Of a stretch of DNA of 64,000 nucleotides, positions 7,839-17,861 are shown piece after piece. The position numbers and the translations under genes were made by a program. Source of the stretch: Deinococcus roseus (GTDB lineage: Bacteria > Deinococcota > Deinococci > Deinococcales > Deinococcaceae); NCBI RefSeq assembly GCF_014646895.1, contig NZ_BMOD01000023.1:15748-79747 (forward strand), given 5' to 3'. A model generated the notes under the pieces. That model had not been told where the DNA came from and did not search any database. It saw only the letters and a program-made list of their open reading frames with translations. The number at the start of each line of letters is the position of its first letter. The stretch's first letter is position 1.

Positions 7839-9500
7839 ATGAACATCCTGATCAACCACGTGGGCAACGTGCCCGACGGTAAAAAACATTTTCTGGTTCA
7901 GGCAGATGCCGCACGGCCTGATGTCCTCTGGACCTTCCAGGTTCTGGACCGAAAACAGCAGGTGGTCCATCAGGGCATCCTGAAACAGGCCGGAACTGTG
8001 GCAGGATGGCAGCACCGCCACTTCTGGGAAGGGGACTTCTCTTCGCTGCGAAAAGAAGGGTTTTACCGCATCATTGTGCAGTCAGACCCGCATGCCCTGA
8101 TCAGCCATGAATTTGAAATTGCCTTCCACCTTTACCAGGACCGCATGCGCTCGGACATCCTGCATTACTTCAAATCCCAGCGCAACACCGGAATTCAGGA
8201 AAAACGGGACCGCAACATCCCCATCCATGGCAGCGAAAAAACCATGGACGCATCTGGCGGCTGGTACGACGCTTCGGGAGATGTCAGCAAATACCTCTCC
8301 CACCTGAGTTACGCCAATTTTTTAAACCCCCAGCAAACCCCCATGGTGGTCTGGAATTTTCTGGAGGCGTTTGACCGTCTGGGAGATGCACAATCCATTG
8401 TTTTCAGGGAACGCCTCACAGACGAGATCTTGCATGGAGCAGACTTTCTGGTGCGCATGCAGTCTGAAGAGGGCTTTTTTTACCAGACCGTCTTTGACCG
8501 CTGGTCCAAAAACCCAGAAGAACGCACCGTCTGTGAATACAGCACCCAGCAGGGCATCAAAAGCGACCGGTATCAGGCGGCTTACCGTCAGGGTGGAGGA
8601 ATGGCGATTGCTGCACTGGCAAGGGCTTCCACCCTCAAACAGGATGGGGCATTTTTTTCACAGCAATACCTTGAAACAGCCATCAGAGGATTTCTGCATC
8701 TGCAAGAAAACAACCTGAAATACCTCCCAGATGGTCAGGAAAACATCATCGACGATTACTGCGCCTTGCTGGCTGCCACAGAGCTTTATGCTGCAACAGG
8801 CCAGGACCTTTATGCACAGGCAGCCCACAAGCGGGCTGAAAACCTCAGAAACCGCCTGACAGATGCCGGATGGTGGCGTGCAGATGAAAACGGCAAAAGG
8901 TCCTTCTGGCACGCTGCAGAGGCAGGCTTGCCCGTGGTGGCCCTGCTCAGGCACCTCACGGTTTTTCCCGATTCAGACGCAAAACAGCAAACACTACAAA
9001 CTGTACGAGGGTCTCTAGAGCACCAGTTGCAGATCAATCAGAACGTGAACAATCCTTTTCTGTATCCCAGACAGTACATTCTGGGTCCAGAGGTTGATCA
9101 GACCCGGTTTTTCATTCCGCACCAGAACGACTCCGGCTACTGGTGGCAGGGTGAAAATGCGCGGCTGGCCTCTCTGGCTGCGGCTGCACGCTGGGCAGCG
9201 GAATTCCTGCCAGAGCTGGACCTGCACCCCCTCACCCAGGCACCGCTGGACTGGATTCTGGGCTTCAACCCCTTTGATGCCTGCATGCTGCACGGTTACG
9301 GACACAACAATCCCCACTATGAACCCGGTCACGACAATGCTGCTGGAGGCATCTGCAACGGAATCACCTCTGGGCTTCAAGATGAGCAGGACATCGCCTT
9401 TCTGCAATCCCCGGATGTTCCCCCAGAGCATTCCTGGCGCTGGGGGGAACAGTGGATCCCCCATGCGGCATGGTTCTTTCTGGCCATCTGCATGAAGTGA
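7839..9500 (+). CDS. Glycoside hydrolase family 9 protein, cytoplasmic
   Basis: 553 residues starting at the ATG at 7839, six bases after a TATATT box (leaderless). Residues 1-90 resemble the CelD N-terminal Ig-like domain and about 95-553 the (alpha/alpha)6 barrel. GGWYDASGDVSKYL holds the catalytic-base aspartates of GH9; the C-terminal GEQWIPHAAWFF supplies the acid, Glu537, in the form seen in GH9 exo-glycosidases rather than endoglucanases. There is no signal peptide, so a cellodextrinase or exo-glucosaminidase role on imported oligosaccharides is more likely than extracellular cellulase. Being divergent to the PfkB kinase and beside the GH20 importer supports this. Confidence 0.88.
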   Translation: MNILINHVGNVPDGKKHFLVQADAARPDVLWTFQVLDRKQQVVHQGILKQAGTVAGWQHRHFWEGDFSSLRKEGFYRIIVQSDPHALISHEFEIAFHLYQDRMRSDILHYFKSQRNTGIQEKRDRNIPIHGSEKTMDASGGWYDASGDVSKYLSHLSYANFLNPQQTPMVVWNFLEAFDRLGDAQSIVFRERLTDEILHGADFLVRMQSEEGFFYQTVFDRWSKNPEERTVCEYSTQQGIKSDRYQAAYRQGGGMAIAALARASTLKQDGAFFSQQYLETAIRGFLHLQENNLKYLPDGQENIIDDYCALLAATELYAATGQDLYAQAAHKRAENLRNRLTDAGWWRADENGKRSFWHAAEAGLPVVALLRHLTVFPDSDAKQQTLQTVRGSLEHQLQINQNVNNPFLYPRQYILGPEVDQTRFFIPHQNDSGYWWQGENARLASLAAAARWAAEFLPELDLHPLTQAPLDWILGFNPFDACMLHGYGHNNPHYEPGHDNAAGGICNGITSGLQDEQDIAFLQSPDVPPEHSWRWGEQWIPHAAWFFLAICMK

Positions 9501-9516
9501 GTCCTGTGCTGTCAGG

Positions 9517-10494
9517 TTATTCCAGCAACTTCTGAATTGCCCCTTCAAACAGCTGTGTTTCAAACACGCACCCCAGGTGTCCCAGTTTGCACTGGATTTC
9601 CATGTGGGTGTGCGCAATTCCCGACTGCTGCATCTGGCAGGCAAAATCCTTCATGGGCTGGCTGGGAAAGAACTGGTCTGAGAGGATGTTCACACTGAGG
9701 ATTTTCAGGCCCGCACGCTGCCAGTTTGCTGTGATCTGCTCCAGGGGGCAATGCCTGAAAATGTCGTGCCTGCTCACGGTTTCACCCACAGAAAGGATGT
9801 GTTTCAGGCTGGCAAAATGCCGTCTGCTGCCCAGGTAGGCATCAAAATCCTGATCCTGAAACTGCAGTTCCATCCCATCCGAACCCATCCCGCAAAAGGT
9901 GATCAGGCGCAGGGCCTCATGCAGACCGTCTGCGGTCTGTCCCAGGTGTCGCAAAGTTGGGGTGAAAAAGTGCTTCAGGGCCACCGCGGCCTGAGGTGCA
10001 CCCGCAACCACACCCAGCCTTTGAACGTGACCAGAATAAAGGGCTCCCCACATCAGGGTCTGCATGGCCCCATAACTGGGACCCATCACGGCGTGCCATT
10101 TCTGGATGCCCAGTTGCTGCATCAGCTCAAACTGCAAACGGGTGATGTCCTTGAGGTCCACCTCTGGAAAATCAGGAATCGATTCTGGACCAGAAGAAAC
10201 CATCCGGGGATCTATCACCTGCACATTGGCTGGAGCATTCATGCAGACCACAAAGAACTTCCGGGTGTCGATGGCTTTTCCATCTCCAATCAAATTGTCC
10301 CACCACCCCACCAGCCCATCTTCCGGGTAGGTGCCCGCCGCATGCATGGTTCCAGTGTAATAATGGCACACCAGAACGGCATTGCTGCCGTCTGGCTGGA
10401 GTTCACCGTACGTCTCGTACCCCAGCTCCAGAGGCAATGTCTGTCCTGCCTCAAAGGTGTGCAGCACCCTGAGGACACCCTGTCCTGTTCGCAT
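9517..10494 (-). CDS. MetX-like alpha/beta-hydrolase fold acyltransferase
   Basis: 325 residues related to homoserine O-acetyltransferase. The nucleophile elbow is VMGPSYGAMQ with Ser140, where true MetX proteins usually have GGSMGGMQ; Asp273 (LSDQFFPS) and His306 (KLGHLG) complete the triad. The N-terminal LGYETYGEL and the APANVQVIDPR region match the family, but the protein is shorter than typical MetX (350-380 residues). It may act in methionine biosynthesis or be a hydrolase derived from it. Start: ATG at 10494 preceded at six bases by TAAGCT, so leaderless. Convergent with GH9. Confidence 0.72.
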   Translation of the reverse strand: MRTGQGVLRVLHTFEAGQTLPLELGYETYGELQPDGSNAVLVCHYYTGTMHAAGTYPEDGLVGWWDNLIGDGKAIDTRKFFVVCMNAPANVQVIDPRMVSSGPESIPDFPEVDLKDITRLQFELMQQLGIQKWHAVMGPSYGAMQTLMWGALYSGHVQRLGVVAGAPQAAVALKHFFTPTLRHLGQTADGLHEALRLITFCGMGSDGMELQFQDQDFDAYLGSRRHFASLKHILSVGETVSRHDIFRHCPLEQITANWQRAGLKILSVNILSDQFFPSQPMKDFACQMQQSGIAHTHMEIQCKLGHLGCVFETQLFEGAIQKLLE

Positions 10495-10500
10495 GGAATC

Positions 10501-10531
10501 AGCTTAGGGAGGAGGCATTACAGCGCTGTAA
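10501..10531 (-). promoter_or_regulatory. Leaderless -10 box and 14-bp palindrome upstream of MetX-like gene
   Basis: On the minus strand TAAGCT (10501-10506) lies six bases before the ATG. TTACAGCGCTGTAA (10518-10531) is a perfect 14-bp palindrome overlapping the expected spacer and -35, a good operator candidate for this gene and possibly the divergent operon. Confidence 0.55.
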
Positions 10532-10543
10532 CAGCGGTGCGCC

Positions 10544-10557
10544 CTCGGCACTCGGCA
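10544..10557. repeat. Two heptad units of the GCNNARG family
   Basis: CTCGGCA occurs twice in tandem; on the minus strand it reads GCCGAGT-GCCGAGG, in phase with the repeats at 1565-1710 and 22377-22541. It lies in the gap between the divergent MetX-like and hydrolase genes. Confidence 0.55.
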
Positions 10558-10625
10558 GCTTGCTGTAACACCACCGTGATGCCCACCCCGTATCTTAAAA
10601 GCACCAAAAAATGGAAAGGAGCCGT

Positions 10626-11656
10626 ATGCCAGAATTTGCGGTTCAGACTTCAAGACTCCAGCAGTGGGTCAGACAACAAGGAGAGGGAACGCCGGTTTTG
10701 TTCATTCACGGCAATGCCAGCGATTCGGTGTACTGGGAGGAGGTCATGGCAGCCCTGCCTGCCGGCTTCCGGGCCATTGCACCAGACCTGAGGGGTTATG
10801 GTCAGACCGAGGACCTCCTGATCGATGCCACCAGAGGGGTCATGGACTGGGTGGATGACCTCCTCGCCCTGCTGGAAGCCCTGAACATTGACCGCTACCA
10901 TGTGGTTGGGCACAGCCTGGGAGGGGCAGTGATCTGGGGCTTGCTGGCGCAAGATGCCCCCAGAATCCTCAGTGTGACGCTGGCTGCTCCGGGTTCTCCT
11001 TTTGGTTTCGGAGGCACCCGTGATGCAGAAGGCAACCCCACCACCCCGGACTTTGCAGGTTCAGGGGGAGGCACCGTCAACCCGGACTTTCCTGCTCGCA
11101 TTGCCCGCCATGACACCAGCGGTGAAGCGGGATCTCCTCGTGACATCATCAACCGCTTTTACTGGCATCCCCCTTTCCGGTCTGACCGCGAAGAGGCTTT
11201 GCTGGAAGGTCTGCTCAGGGAAAAAACCGGTCCTGAGCGTTACCCTGGTGATTTTACGGCCTCTGAGCACTGGCCTGGCATGGCTCCGGGGGTGCATGGT
11301 CCCATCAATGCCCTCTCGCCAAAATATGTGGGGAACACTGTGGAACGTTTGCTGGCCCAGACCCACAAACCTCCCGTACTGTGGGTGCGTGGAGACAGCG
11401 ACCAGATTGTCTCCGACCAGAGCCTCTTTGAACTGGGGATGCTGGGGTTGCTGGGAGCCGTTCCCGGTTATCCCGGTCAGGACGCTTATCCTCCCCAGCC
11501 GATGGTTTCCCAGACCCGGCATGTGCTGGAAAAATACGGCCCCTACAGAGAAGTGGTTTTTGAAGGTGTGGGGCACACCCCTTACATCGAGAAACCCGAA
11601 GCTTTCATGCAGGAATTCACCGCCCACCTTGAACGCGCGACCCAGGAGGTCTCCTT

Positions 11657-11660
<4 letters not shown>
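10626..11660 (+). CDS. Alpha/beta hydrolase, first gene of the Liv-type transport operon
   Basis: 344 residues from the ATG at 10626, preceded by AAAGGAG at ideal distance; the ATG five codons earlier has no such site. Oxyanion HGN (28-30), nucleophile elbow GHSLGG with Ser97, a later Asp in VRGDSDQIVS and His in EGVGHTPYIEKPEAF form a complete triad. A roughly 100-residue insertion between the cap strands enlarges the lid. The last four bases overlap the start of the binding-protein gene, so the hydrolase and the amino-acid-type importer are translated together; it probably cleaves the imported compound (an amide, ester or acylated amino acid). Substrate unknown. Confidence 0.85.
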
Positions 11661-12820
<1,160 letters not shown>

Positions 12821-12842
12821 CCTCTCCGCACGCTTCGCGTGG

Positions 12843-12867
12843 TCCTCTCCTCACAGGAGAGGATTTT
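12843..12867 (+). terminator. Attenuator-like stem-loop between binding-protein and permease genes
   Basis: TCCTCTCCT (12843-12851) pairs with AGGAGAGGA (12855-12863) around a CAC loop, followed by TTTT. A nine-pair stem with U-run should terminate a fraction of transcripts, leaving hydrolase and binding protein more abundant than the membrane and ATPase subunits. Confidence 0.7.
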
Positions 12868-12919
12868 CCTTCCAAGGACCACCCACTGAACCTCACTCAA
12901 TTGACCTGGAGAACCCACC

Positions 12920-13780
12920 TTGAACCTCTTTCTGGAAACTTTTCTTGCAGGACTGCTGCAAAGCGGAATTTATGCGTTGGTGGCTTCGGGGCTGGCGCTC
13001 TCGGTGGGGGTGATTCACATTGTGAATTTTGCCCACGGGGAATTCCTGATGGTGGGGGCTTTCCTGTCCTGGGGGCTTTTTGCCTGGCTGGGCATGGACC
13101 CTTTGCTGTCTGCCCTGGTGGCGGCCCTGGCAATGTTTGCGGGAGGTGCCCTGACTTACCGCACCACCATCCGGCATGTGCTGCTGGCCCCGGAACTCAA
13201 CCAGATGCTGCTGACTTTTGGGATCAGCATCATTTTGCAGAACCTTGCCCTGCTGATTTTTGGCGGCAACACCCGTCTGGTGAACACCCCTTACCAGGGT
13301 CAGGCCGTGATGGTGTTTGGCCTGTCTGTGGGCCTGACCAAACTGCTGGCTTTTGGGCTGGCCCTGGTGCTGCTCATCGGGCTCTACCTGATGCTGTACC
13401 GTTCCAAACTGGGGCGCAGCATGCGGGCGGTGGCCCAGAACCGACTGGGGGCGCAGATCATCGGGCTGGATGTGCACCGGATTTACCTGATTGCGTTTGG
13501 CATTGCCTCTTCTCTGGCAGGTGTGGCCGGGGTGCTGGTCAGTGTGCTGCTGTTTGCCAGTCCCACGGTGGGTCTGGTCTACACCCTCAAGGCGTTTGCC
13601 ATCATTGTGATGGCGGGTCTGGGGAACATGACCGGGGTGCTGTGGGCCAGTGTGCTGCTGGCGCTCTCGGAGGCGTTTGTGCAGACCTATGTGCCTGGAG
13701 GGGGCCGCCTGAGTGAAGCGGTGTTCTTCCTGCTGATTTTTGTCACGTTGGTGTTCAGGGCTTCGCGGGGTGCGAAATGA
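12920..13780 (+). CDS. livH: Branched-chain amino acid-type ABC permease (LivH)
   Basis: 286 residues starting at TTG 12920; residues MNLFLETFLAGLLQSGIYAL are the standard LivH opening and no ATG fits better. VGVIHIVNFAHGEFLMVGAF is the family signature in TM2, and the cytoplasmic loop AVAQNRLGAQIIGLDVHRIY is the EAA equivalent. About eight membrane spans. A GGAG element lies close upstream. The stop overlaps the next permease (ATGA). Confidence 0.92.
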   Translation: MNLFLETFLAGLLQSGIYALVASGLALSVGVIHIVNFAHGEFLMVGAFLSWGLFAWLGMDPLLSALVAALAMFAGGALTYRTTIRHVLLAPELNQMLLTFGISIILQNLALLIFGGNTRLVNTPYQGQAVMVFGLSVGLTKLLAFGLALVLLIGLYLMLYRSKLGRSMRAVAQNRLGAQIIGLDVHRIYLIAFGIASSLAGVAGVLVSVLLFASPTVGLVYTLKAFAIIVMAGLGNMTGVLWASVLLALSEAFVQTYVPGGGRLSEAVFFLLIFVTLVFRASRGAK

Positions 13781-14706
13781 TCCGCCCATCCCCGATCAGC
13801 ACGGTGCTTTCGGTGGTGCTGGGGGTGCTGGCCCTTACTTTTCCGTTTCTGCCTCTGGGAGACCAGGCCGCGTTCATGCTGCAGATTGCCAATTTCACGG
13901 TGATCACGGCGGTGCTTTCACTCAGCTGGGACATCCTGGCCCGCACAGGCCAGCTTTCCCTGGCCCACGCTGCGTTTTATGGGATTGGGGCTTACAGTTA
14001 CACCATCCTGATGGCCCATGCTGCTCCCTGGTGGCTTGCAGTGTTGCTGTCTGGTCTGATTGCGGGTCTGCTCAGCCTGATTCTGGGTGCGGTGACGCTC
14101 CGCTTGCAGGGCATGTATTTTGCCATTGCCACCCTGGCTTTCACGGAGGTGATCAAGACCGTGATCCAGAACCTGCCAGACACGTTTGCAGGGGGGGCCA
14201 CCGGGATGCTGGTGCCTGCCCTGTTTGGAGGTCAGCCCAACTTGCAGTATTACGCTGCAGTGGTGCTGCTGGCCCTGACTTTGCTGGTGAGCATCTGGGT
14301 CAGGAACAGCAAATTGCATTATGCGTTCACAGCCATCCGGCAAGGTGAGCAGGTGGCGAAAGTGCTGGGGGTGTCTGCCAGCAGGTACAAGTTGCTGGCG
14401 TTCTTCATCAGCAGTGTGCTGGCCGGGTTTGCGGGGGTGTTGTATGCCAGCAAGACCTTCTTCATCATTCCAGCAGAGACCTTCAGCCTTTCGGTCAGCG
14501 TCAGCAGCCTGACCACTGCCATTTTCGGTGGCCTTTACACCACCCTGGGTCCCGTGATTGGCTCAGTGGTTCTGACCGTGCTGGAAGAGTTGTTGCGCCT
14601 CAAGATTCCCAATGGTTACCTGGTGGTGTATGGGGTGATGCTGGTCCTGACCATCCTGTACCTGCCCAGAGGCATCATGGGTTTGCTGGAAAGGAAAAAA
14701 GCATGA
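13777..14706 (+). CDS. livM: Branched-chain amino acid-type ABC permease (LivM)
   Basis: 309 residues, about nine membrane spans. LSWDILARTGQLSLAHAAFY and the cytoplasmic AIRQGEQVAKVLGVSASRYK loop are typical of LivM. It begins in the overlap with livH and ends in an overlap with the ATPase gene, so expression is tightly coupled. Confidence 0.92.
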   Translation: MIRPSPISTVLSVVLGVLALTFPFLPLGDQAAFMLQIANFTVITAVLSLSWDILARTGQLSLAHAAFYGIGAYSYTILMAHAAPWWLAVLLSGLIAGLLSLILGAVTLRLQGMYFAIATLAFTEVIKTVIQNLPDTFAGGATGMLVPALFGGQPNLQYYAAVVLLALTLLVSIWVRNSKLHYAFTAIRQGEQVAKVLGVSASRYKLLAFFISSVLAGFAGVLYASKTFFIIPAETFSLSVSVSSLTTAIFGGLYTTLGPVIGSVVLTVLEELLRLKIPNGYLVVYGVMLVLTILYLPRGIMGLLERKKA

Positions 14707-15425
14707 TCCTGCAAGTCCAGAACCTGCACAAATCTTTCGGGGGATTGATGGCCGTGAAAGACATGGGTCTGCACCTCGATCAGGGGGAAATCCTGGCGGT
14801 GATCGGTCCCAACGGGGCAGGGAAGACCACCTTGCTGAATTTGCTTTCTGGGCTGTTTTTGCCAGACCGGGGCCAGATCCTCCTTTCAGGCCATGACATC
14901 ACCCGTGCCAGCCCGGAGAAGCGCTGCCATCTGGGGCTGGGAAGGGCTTTTCAGGTGGTGCGTCCTTTCCTGGAAATGACCGTTTTTGAGAACGTGATGG
15001 TGGGGGCGATGTTCGGGAAATCCGGGATCTCCCAGAAAGAGGCCCATCGCCATACAGAACAGGTGCTGACCCTGACCGGCCTGGAACCCCATGCCCATAA
15101 AAATGCCCACGACCTGACCCTGATGCAGGACAAGCGTCTGGAGGTGGCCAGGGCCCTGGCCACCCGTCCCAGTGTGCTGCTGCTGGATGAGGTGATGGCT
15201 GGCCTGAGGCCCAATGAAGCGCAAGATGCTGTGCAGCTGGTCAAAAAGGTCCGGGACAGTGGGGTCAGTGTGCTGTTCATCGAGCACGTGATGCCCGTCG
15301 TGCGCGATCTGGCAGACCGGGTGGTGGTGATGGAATACGGATCCAGACTGGCCGAAGGCCCCTACCAGAGTGTGGTGCGGGACCCGAAAGTCATTGCGGC
15401 CTATCTGGGGGAGGAGGTCTCATGA
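14703..15425 (+). CDS. livG: Branched-chain amino acid-type ABC ATPase (LivG)
   Basis: 240 residues. Walker A GPNGAGKTT lies near residues 36-44. The ABC signature is unusual: where LivG proteins have LSYGQQ, this one reads LTLMQDKRLEVARALA, and Walker B is LLLDEVMAGL instead of LLLDEPAAGL. The H-loop region FIEHVMPVV is intact. Spacing and overlaps (four bases with both neighbours) put it firmly in the operon, so it is probably functional with a divergent signature, but ATPase activity may be lower. Confidence 0.92.
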   Translation: MILQVQNLHKSFGGLMAVKDMGLHLDQGEILAVIGPNGAGKTTLLNLLSGLFLPDRGQILLSGHDITRASPEKRCHLGLGRAFQVVRPFLEMTVFENVMVGAMFGKSGISQKEAHRHTEQVLTLTGLEPHAHKNAHDLTLMQDKRLEVARALATRPSVLLLDEVMAGLRPNEAQDAVQLVKKVRDSGVSVLFIEHVMPVVRDLADRVVVMEYGSRLAEGPYQSVVRDPKVIAAYLGEEVS

Positions 15426-16132
15426 AGCTGGAACTCAGATCCCTTCAGGCGGCTTACGGCAAGGTGCAGGTGCTGTGGGATGTCTCCCTGAGCGTGGAGG
15501 AGGGGCAATTTGTGGCCCTGATTGGAGCCAATGGTGCAGGCAAAACCACCACCTTGAGGGCGGTCAGTGGCCTGATGCCCCTCAAAGGCGGAAGGATCCT
15601 GCTGCAGGGACAGGACATCTCCAGAATGCCCAGTGCCCAGCGGGTGCAGCAGGGTCTGGGGCACGTTCCAGAAGGCCGTCAGCTGTTTCCAGGCATGACC
15701 GTGCTGGAAAACCTGGAACTCGGGGCACAGGTGCGTACCGCCTCCTGGCAGGTCAAGGACCAGACCCTGGGGACTGTGTTTGACCTGTTCCCCAGGCTGG
15801 CAGAGCGTCAGGGTCAGCTTTCGGGCACCCTCTCGGGTGGAGAGCAGCAGATGGTGGCGATTGGCCGCGCCATGATGGCCCTGCCAAGAGTCCTGCTGGT
15901 GGATGAGCCCTCTCTGGGTCTCAGCCCCCTGCTGACGGGTGTGGTGTTCAAAGCCCTCAAGGAAATCAACAAACAGGGGGTGGGGGTGCTGCTGGTAGAA
16001 CAGAATGTGCGACAGAGTCTGCAACTGGCAGATCAGGCCTATGTGCTGGAAAACGGTCAGGTGGTGCGGGAAGGTTCGGGTCAGGCCCTGCTGGAGGATC
16101 CTGAGGTGCAGCGGGCTTACCTGGCCTTCTGA
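15422..16132 (+). CDS. livF: Branched-chain amino acid-type ABC ATPase (LivF)
   Basis: 236 residues. Walker A GANGAGKTT, canonical signature LSGGEQQMVAIGRAMM, Walker B VLLVDEPSLGLSP and the LivF-typical ending with VQRAYLAF are all present. Last gene of the hydrolase-livKHMGF operon; a weak AACCA/TGGTT stem with TTTTT follows the stop. Confidence 0.94.
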   Translation: MKLELRSLQAAYGKVQVLWDVSLSVEEGQFVALIGANGAGKTTTLRAVSGLMPLKGGRILLQGQDISRMPSAQRVQQGLGHVPEGRQLFPGMTVLENLELGAQVRTASWQVKDQTLGTVFDLFPRLAERQGQLSGTLSGGEQQMVAIGRAMMALPRVLLVDEPSLGLSPLLTGVVFKALKEINKQGVGVLLVEQNVRQSLQLADQAYVLENGQVVREGSGQALLEDPEVQRAYLAF

Positions 16133-16262
16133 ACCAGAAGGGATTTTGGTTTTTCTGAACACTTGACCTTTTGACACGGAAAGCCCTTCCCCAGAAGCCG
16201 ATAATTGCTTCTCAGCAGGGGCTTTCAGTTTGCCTGCGCATTCTGTTCGCTGGACGAAAACC

Positions 16263-16323
16263 AGGCGCACCTGTGGCCCTGAGTTTATGGCCTATTGAAA
16301 TAATTTTAGGTGCGCCTAATAAT
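16263..16323 (+). promoter_or_regulatory. Mn/Fe-type operator pair and promoter of the Nramp gene
   Basis: AGGTGCGCCT at 16308-16317 lies within TTAGG-N4-CCTAA (16306-16319), the DtxR/MntR-type dyad, and its exact reverse complement AGGCGCACCT is at 16263-16272. The proximal box sits between TTGAAA (16295-16300) and TAATAA (16317-16322), 16 bases apart, so a bound repressor would block the promoter. DtxR-family regulation of mntH is known in Deinococcus; the assignment here is inference from the motif. Confidence 0.7.
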
Positions 16324-16391
16324 AGCTTTATGGAATTTTGAACCATGAGAAAGTTTCAAGGGACTTTCCGGTTCAGGAATTGAGGCATCCC

Positions 16392-17759
16392 ATGAGCACC
16401 ACATCCAACCCCAACCCACAACAGCCAGATTCAGGCTGGAAACAGGAAAACACCACCCAGTCCCTCTCAGAAGTGCACGGCACCATTCCAGTGCACGACA
16501 ACCGCCCACCCTGGCGCAAATTCCTGGCCTATGTGGGTCCCGGTGCGCTGGTCGCGGTGGGCTACATGGACCCCGGAAACTGGGCCACCAACCTTGCCGG
16601 GGGCTCCAAATTTGCCTTTGCCCTGCTCAGTGTGATCCTGATTTCCAACCTGATGGCCATTTTGCTGCAGACCTTATCCGTGCGTCTGGGCATTGCCACC
16701 GGAAGGGATCTGGCCCAGGCCTGCCGCGATCACTATTCCAGACCCGTTTCCATTTTCCTGTGGATCCTGGCAGAAATTGCCATTGCTGCCACCGACCTTG
16801 CAGAACTGATCGGGGCTGCAGTGGCCCTCAATTTGCTGTTTGGCATTCCCCTGATGTGGGGCCTGATCCTTACCGCCTTCGATGTGCTGCTCTTGCTGGC
16901 CCTGCAAAACAAGGGCTTCAGGTGGCTGGAAGCTTTCGTGATCACCCTGATGGTCACCATCTTCCTGTGCTTTGGTGTGGAGATGTTCCTGGCCAAACCC
17001 GAATGGGCACAGGTTTTGAAAGGCTACATTCCCACCGCCCAGGTGCTCACCAACCCAGAAATGCTCTACATCGCCATCGGGATTCTGGGGGCCACCGTGA
17101 TGCCCCACAACCTGTACCTGCATTCCAGTCTGGTGCAAACCCGCGCTTTCAAACGCACCGAGGCAGGCAAGAGAGAAGCCATCAAATATTCCACCCTGGA
17201 CACCGTGATCTCCCTGATGCTGGCCCTGCTGGTCAACTCCGCCATGCTGATTCTGGCCGCCAGTGTGTTTTACAAGAGCGGTCAAACCGAGGTGGCCGAA
17301 ATCACCGAAGTCTACAAACTGCTCTCTCCCATGCTGGGCACTGCGCTTGCCAGCACCCTGTTCGGGGTGGCCCTGCTGGCCTGTGGTCAGAATGCCACCA
17401 TCACGGGCACCTTAAGCGGCCAGATTGTGATGGAAGGCTTCCTGAACTTCAAAATCAAACCCTGGATCAGAAGGCTGATCACCCGCCTGATCGCCGTGAT
17501 TCCCGCCGTGATCGTGACCTACCTGTATGGGGCCAAAGGCACCACGGATTTGCTGGTGCTCTCCCAGGTGATCCTGAGCCTGCAGCTTTCTTTCGCCGTG
17601 TTTCCCCTCCTGATCTTCACCTCAGACAGACGCAAAATGGGCGTTTTCGTGAACCCCACCTGGCTGAAAGTGCTGGGCTGGACCTCTGGAGTGATCATCG
17701 CTGGTCTGAACATCTACCTGCTGCTGGTGACTTTTGGACTGGTCAAAAGCGTGGTCTGA
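16392..17759 (+). CDS. mntH: Nramp-family divalent metal transporter (Mn2+/Fe2+)
   Basis: 455 residues from the ATG at 16392, which follows a GAGG element; the ATG 18 codons earlier has no site. After a 50-residue hydrophilic, proline-rich N-terminus, the DPGN metal-binding motif (YMDPGNWATNLAGG, TM1) and MPHNLYLHSS (TM6) are intact, and about eleven spans are visible. It would import Mn2+ or Fe2+ with protons. Mn accumulation is a known part of Deinococcus oxidative-stress resistance. A DtxR/MntR-like operator overlaps the promoter and a strong terminator follows. Confidence 0.95.
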   Translation: MSTTSNPNPQQPDSGWKQENTTQSLSEVHGTIPVHDNRPPWRKFLAYVGPGALVAVGYMDPGNWATNLAGGSKFAFALLSVILISNLMAILLQTLSVRLGIATGRDLAQACRDHYSRPVSIFLWILAEIAIAATDLAELIGAAVALNLLFGIPLMWGLILTAFDVLLLLALQNKGFRWLEAFVITLMVTIFLCFGVEMFLAKPEWAQVLKGYIPTAQVLTNPEMLYIAIGILGATVMPHNLYLHSSLVQTRAFKRTEAGKREAIKYSTLDTVISLMLALLVNSAMLILAASVFYKSGQTEVAEITEVYKLLSPMLGTALASTLFGVALLACGQNATITGTLSGQIVMEGFLNFKIKPWIRRLITRLIAVIPAVIVTYLYGAKGTTDLLVLSQVILSLQLSFAVFPLLIFTSDRRKMGVFVNPTWLKVLGWTSGVIIAGLNIYLLLVTFGLVKSVV

Positions 17760-17776
17760 GGTTTCTATTCACCTTC

Positions 17777-17809
17777 AATCCTCCTGTGAGAGCAGGAGGA
17801 TTTTCATTT
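17777..17809 (+). terminator. Rho-independent terminator after mntH
   Basis: AATCCTCCTG (17777-17786) and CAGGAGGATT (17793-17802) form a perfect ten-pair stem with a six-base loop, followed by a T-rich tail. Confidence 0.85.
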
Positions 17810-17861
17810 GGAGATCTTTTACACTGAAAGCAGCTTTGTTTTTCTTTCAGGAGGATTTGAC

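Noticed and set aside
12893..13789. 298-codon minus-strand frame opposite livH
   Set aside because: Composition dominated by His, Gln and Arg; livH is unmistakable on the other strand.
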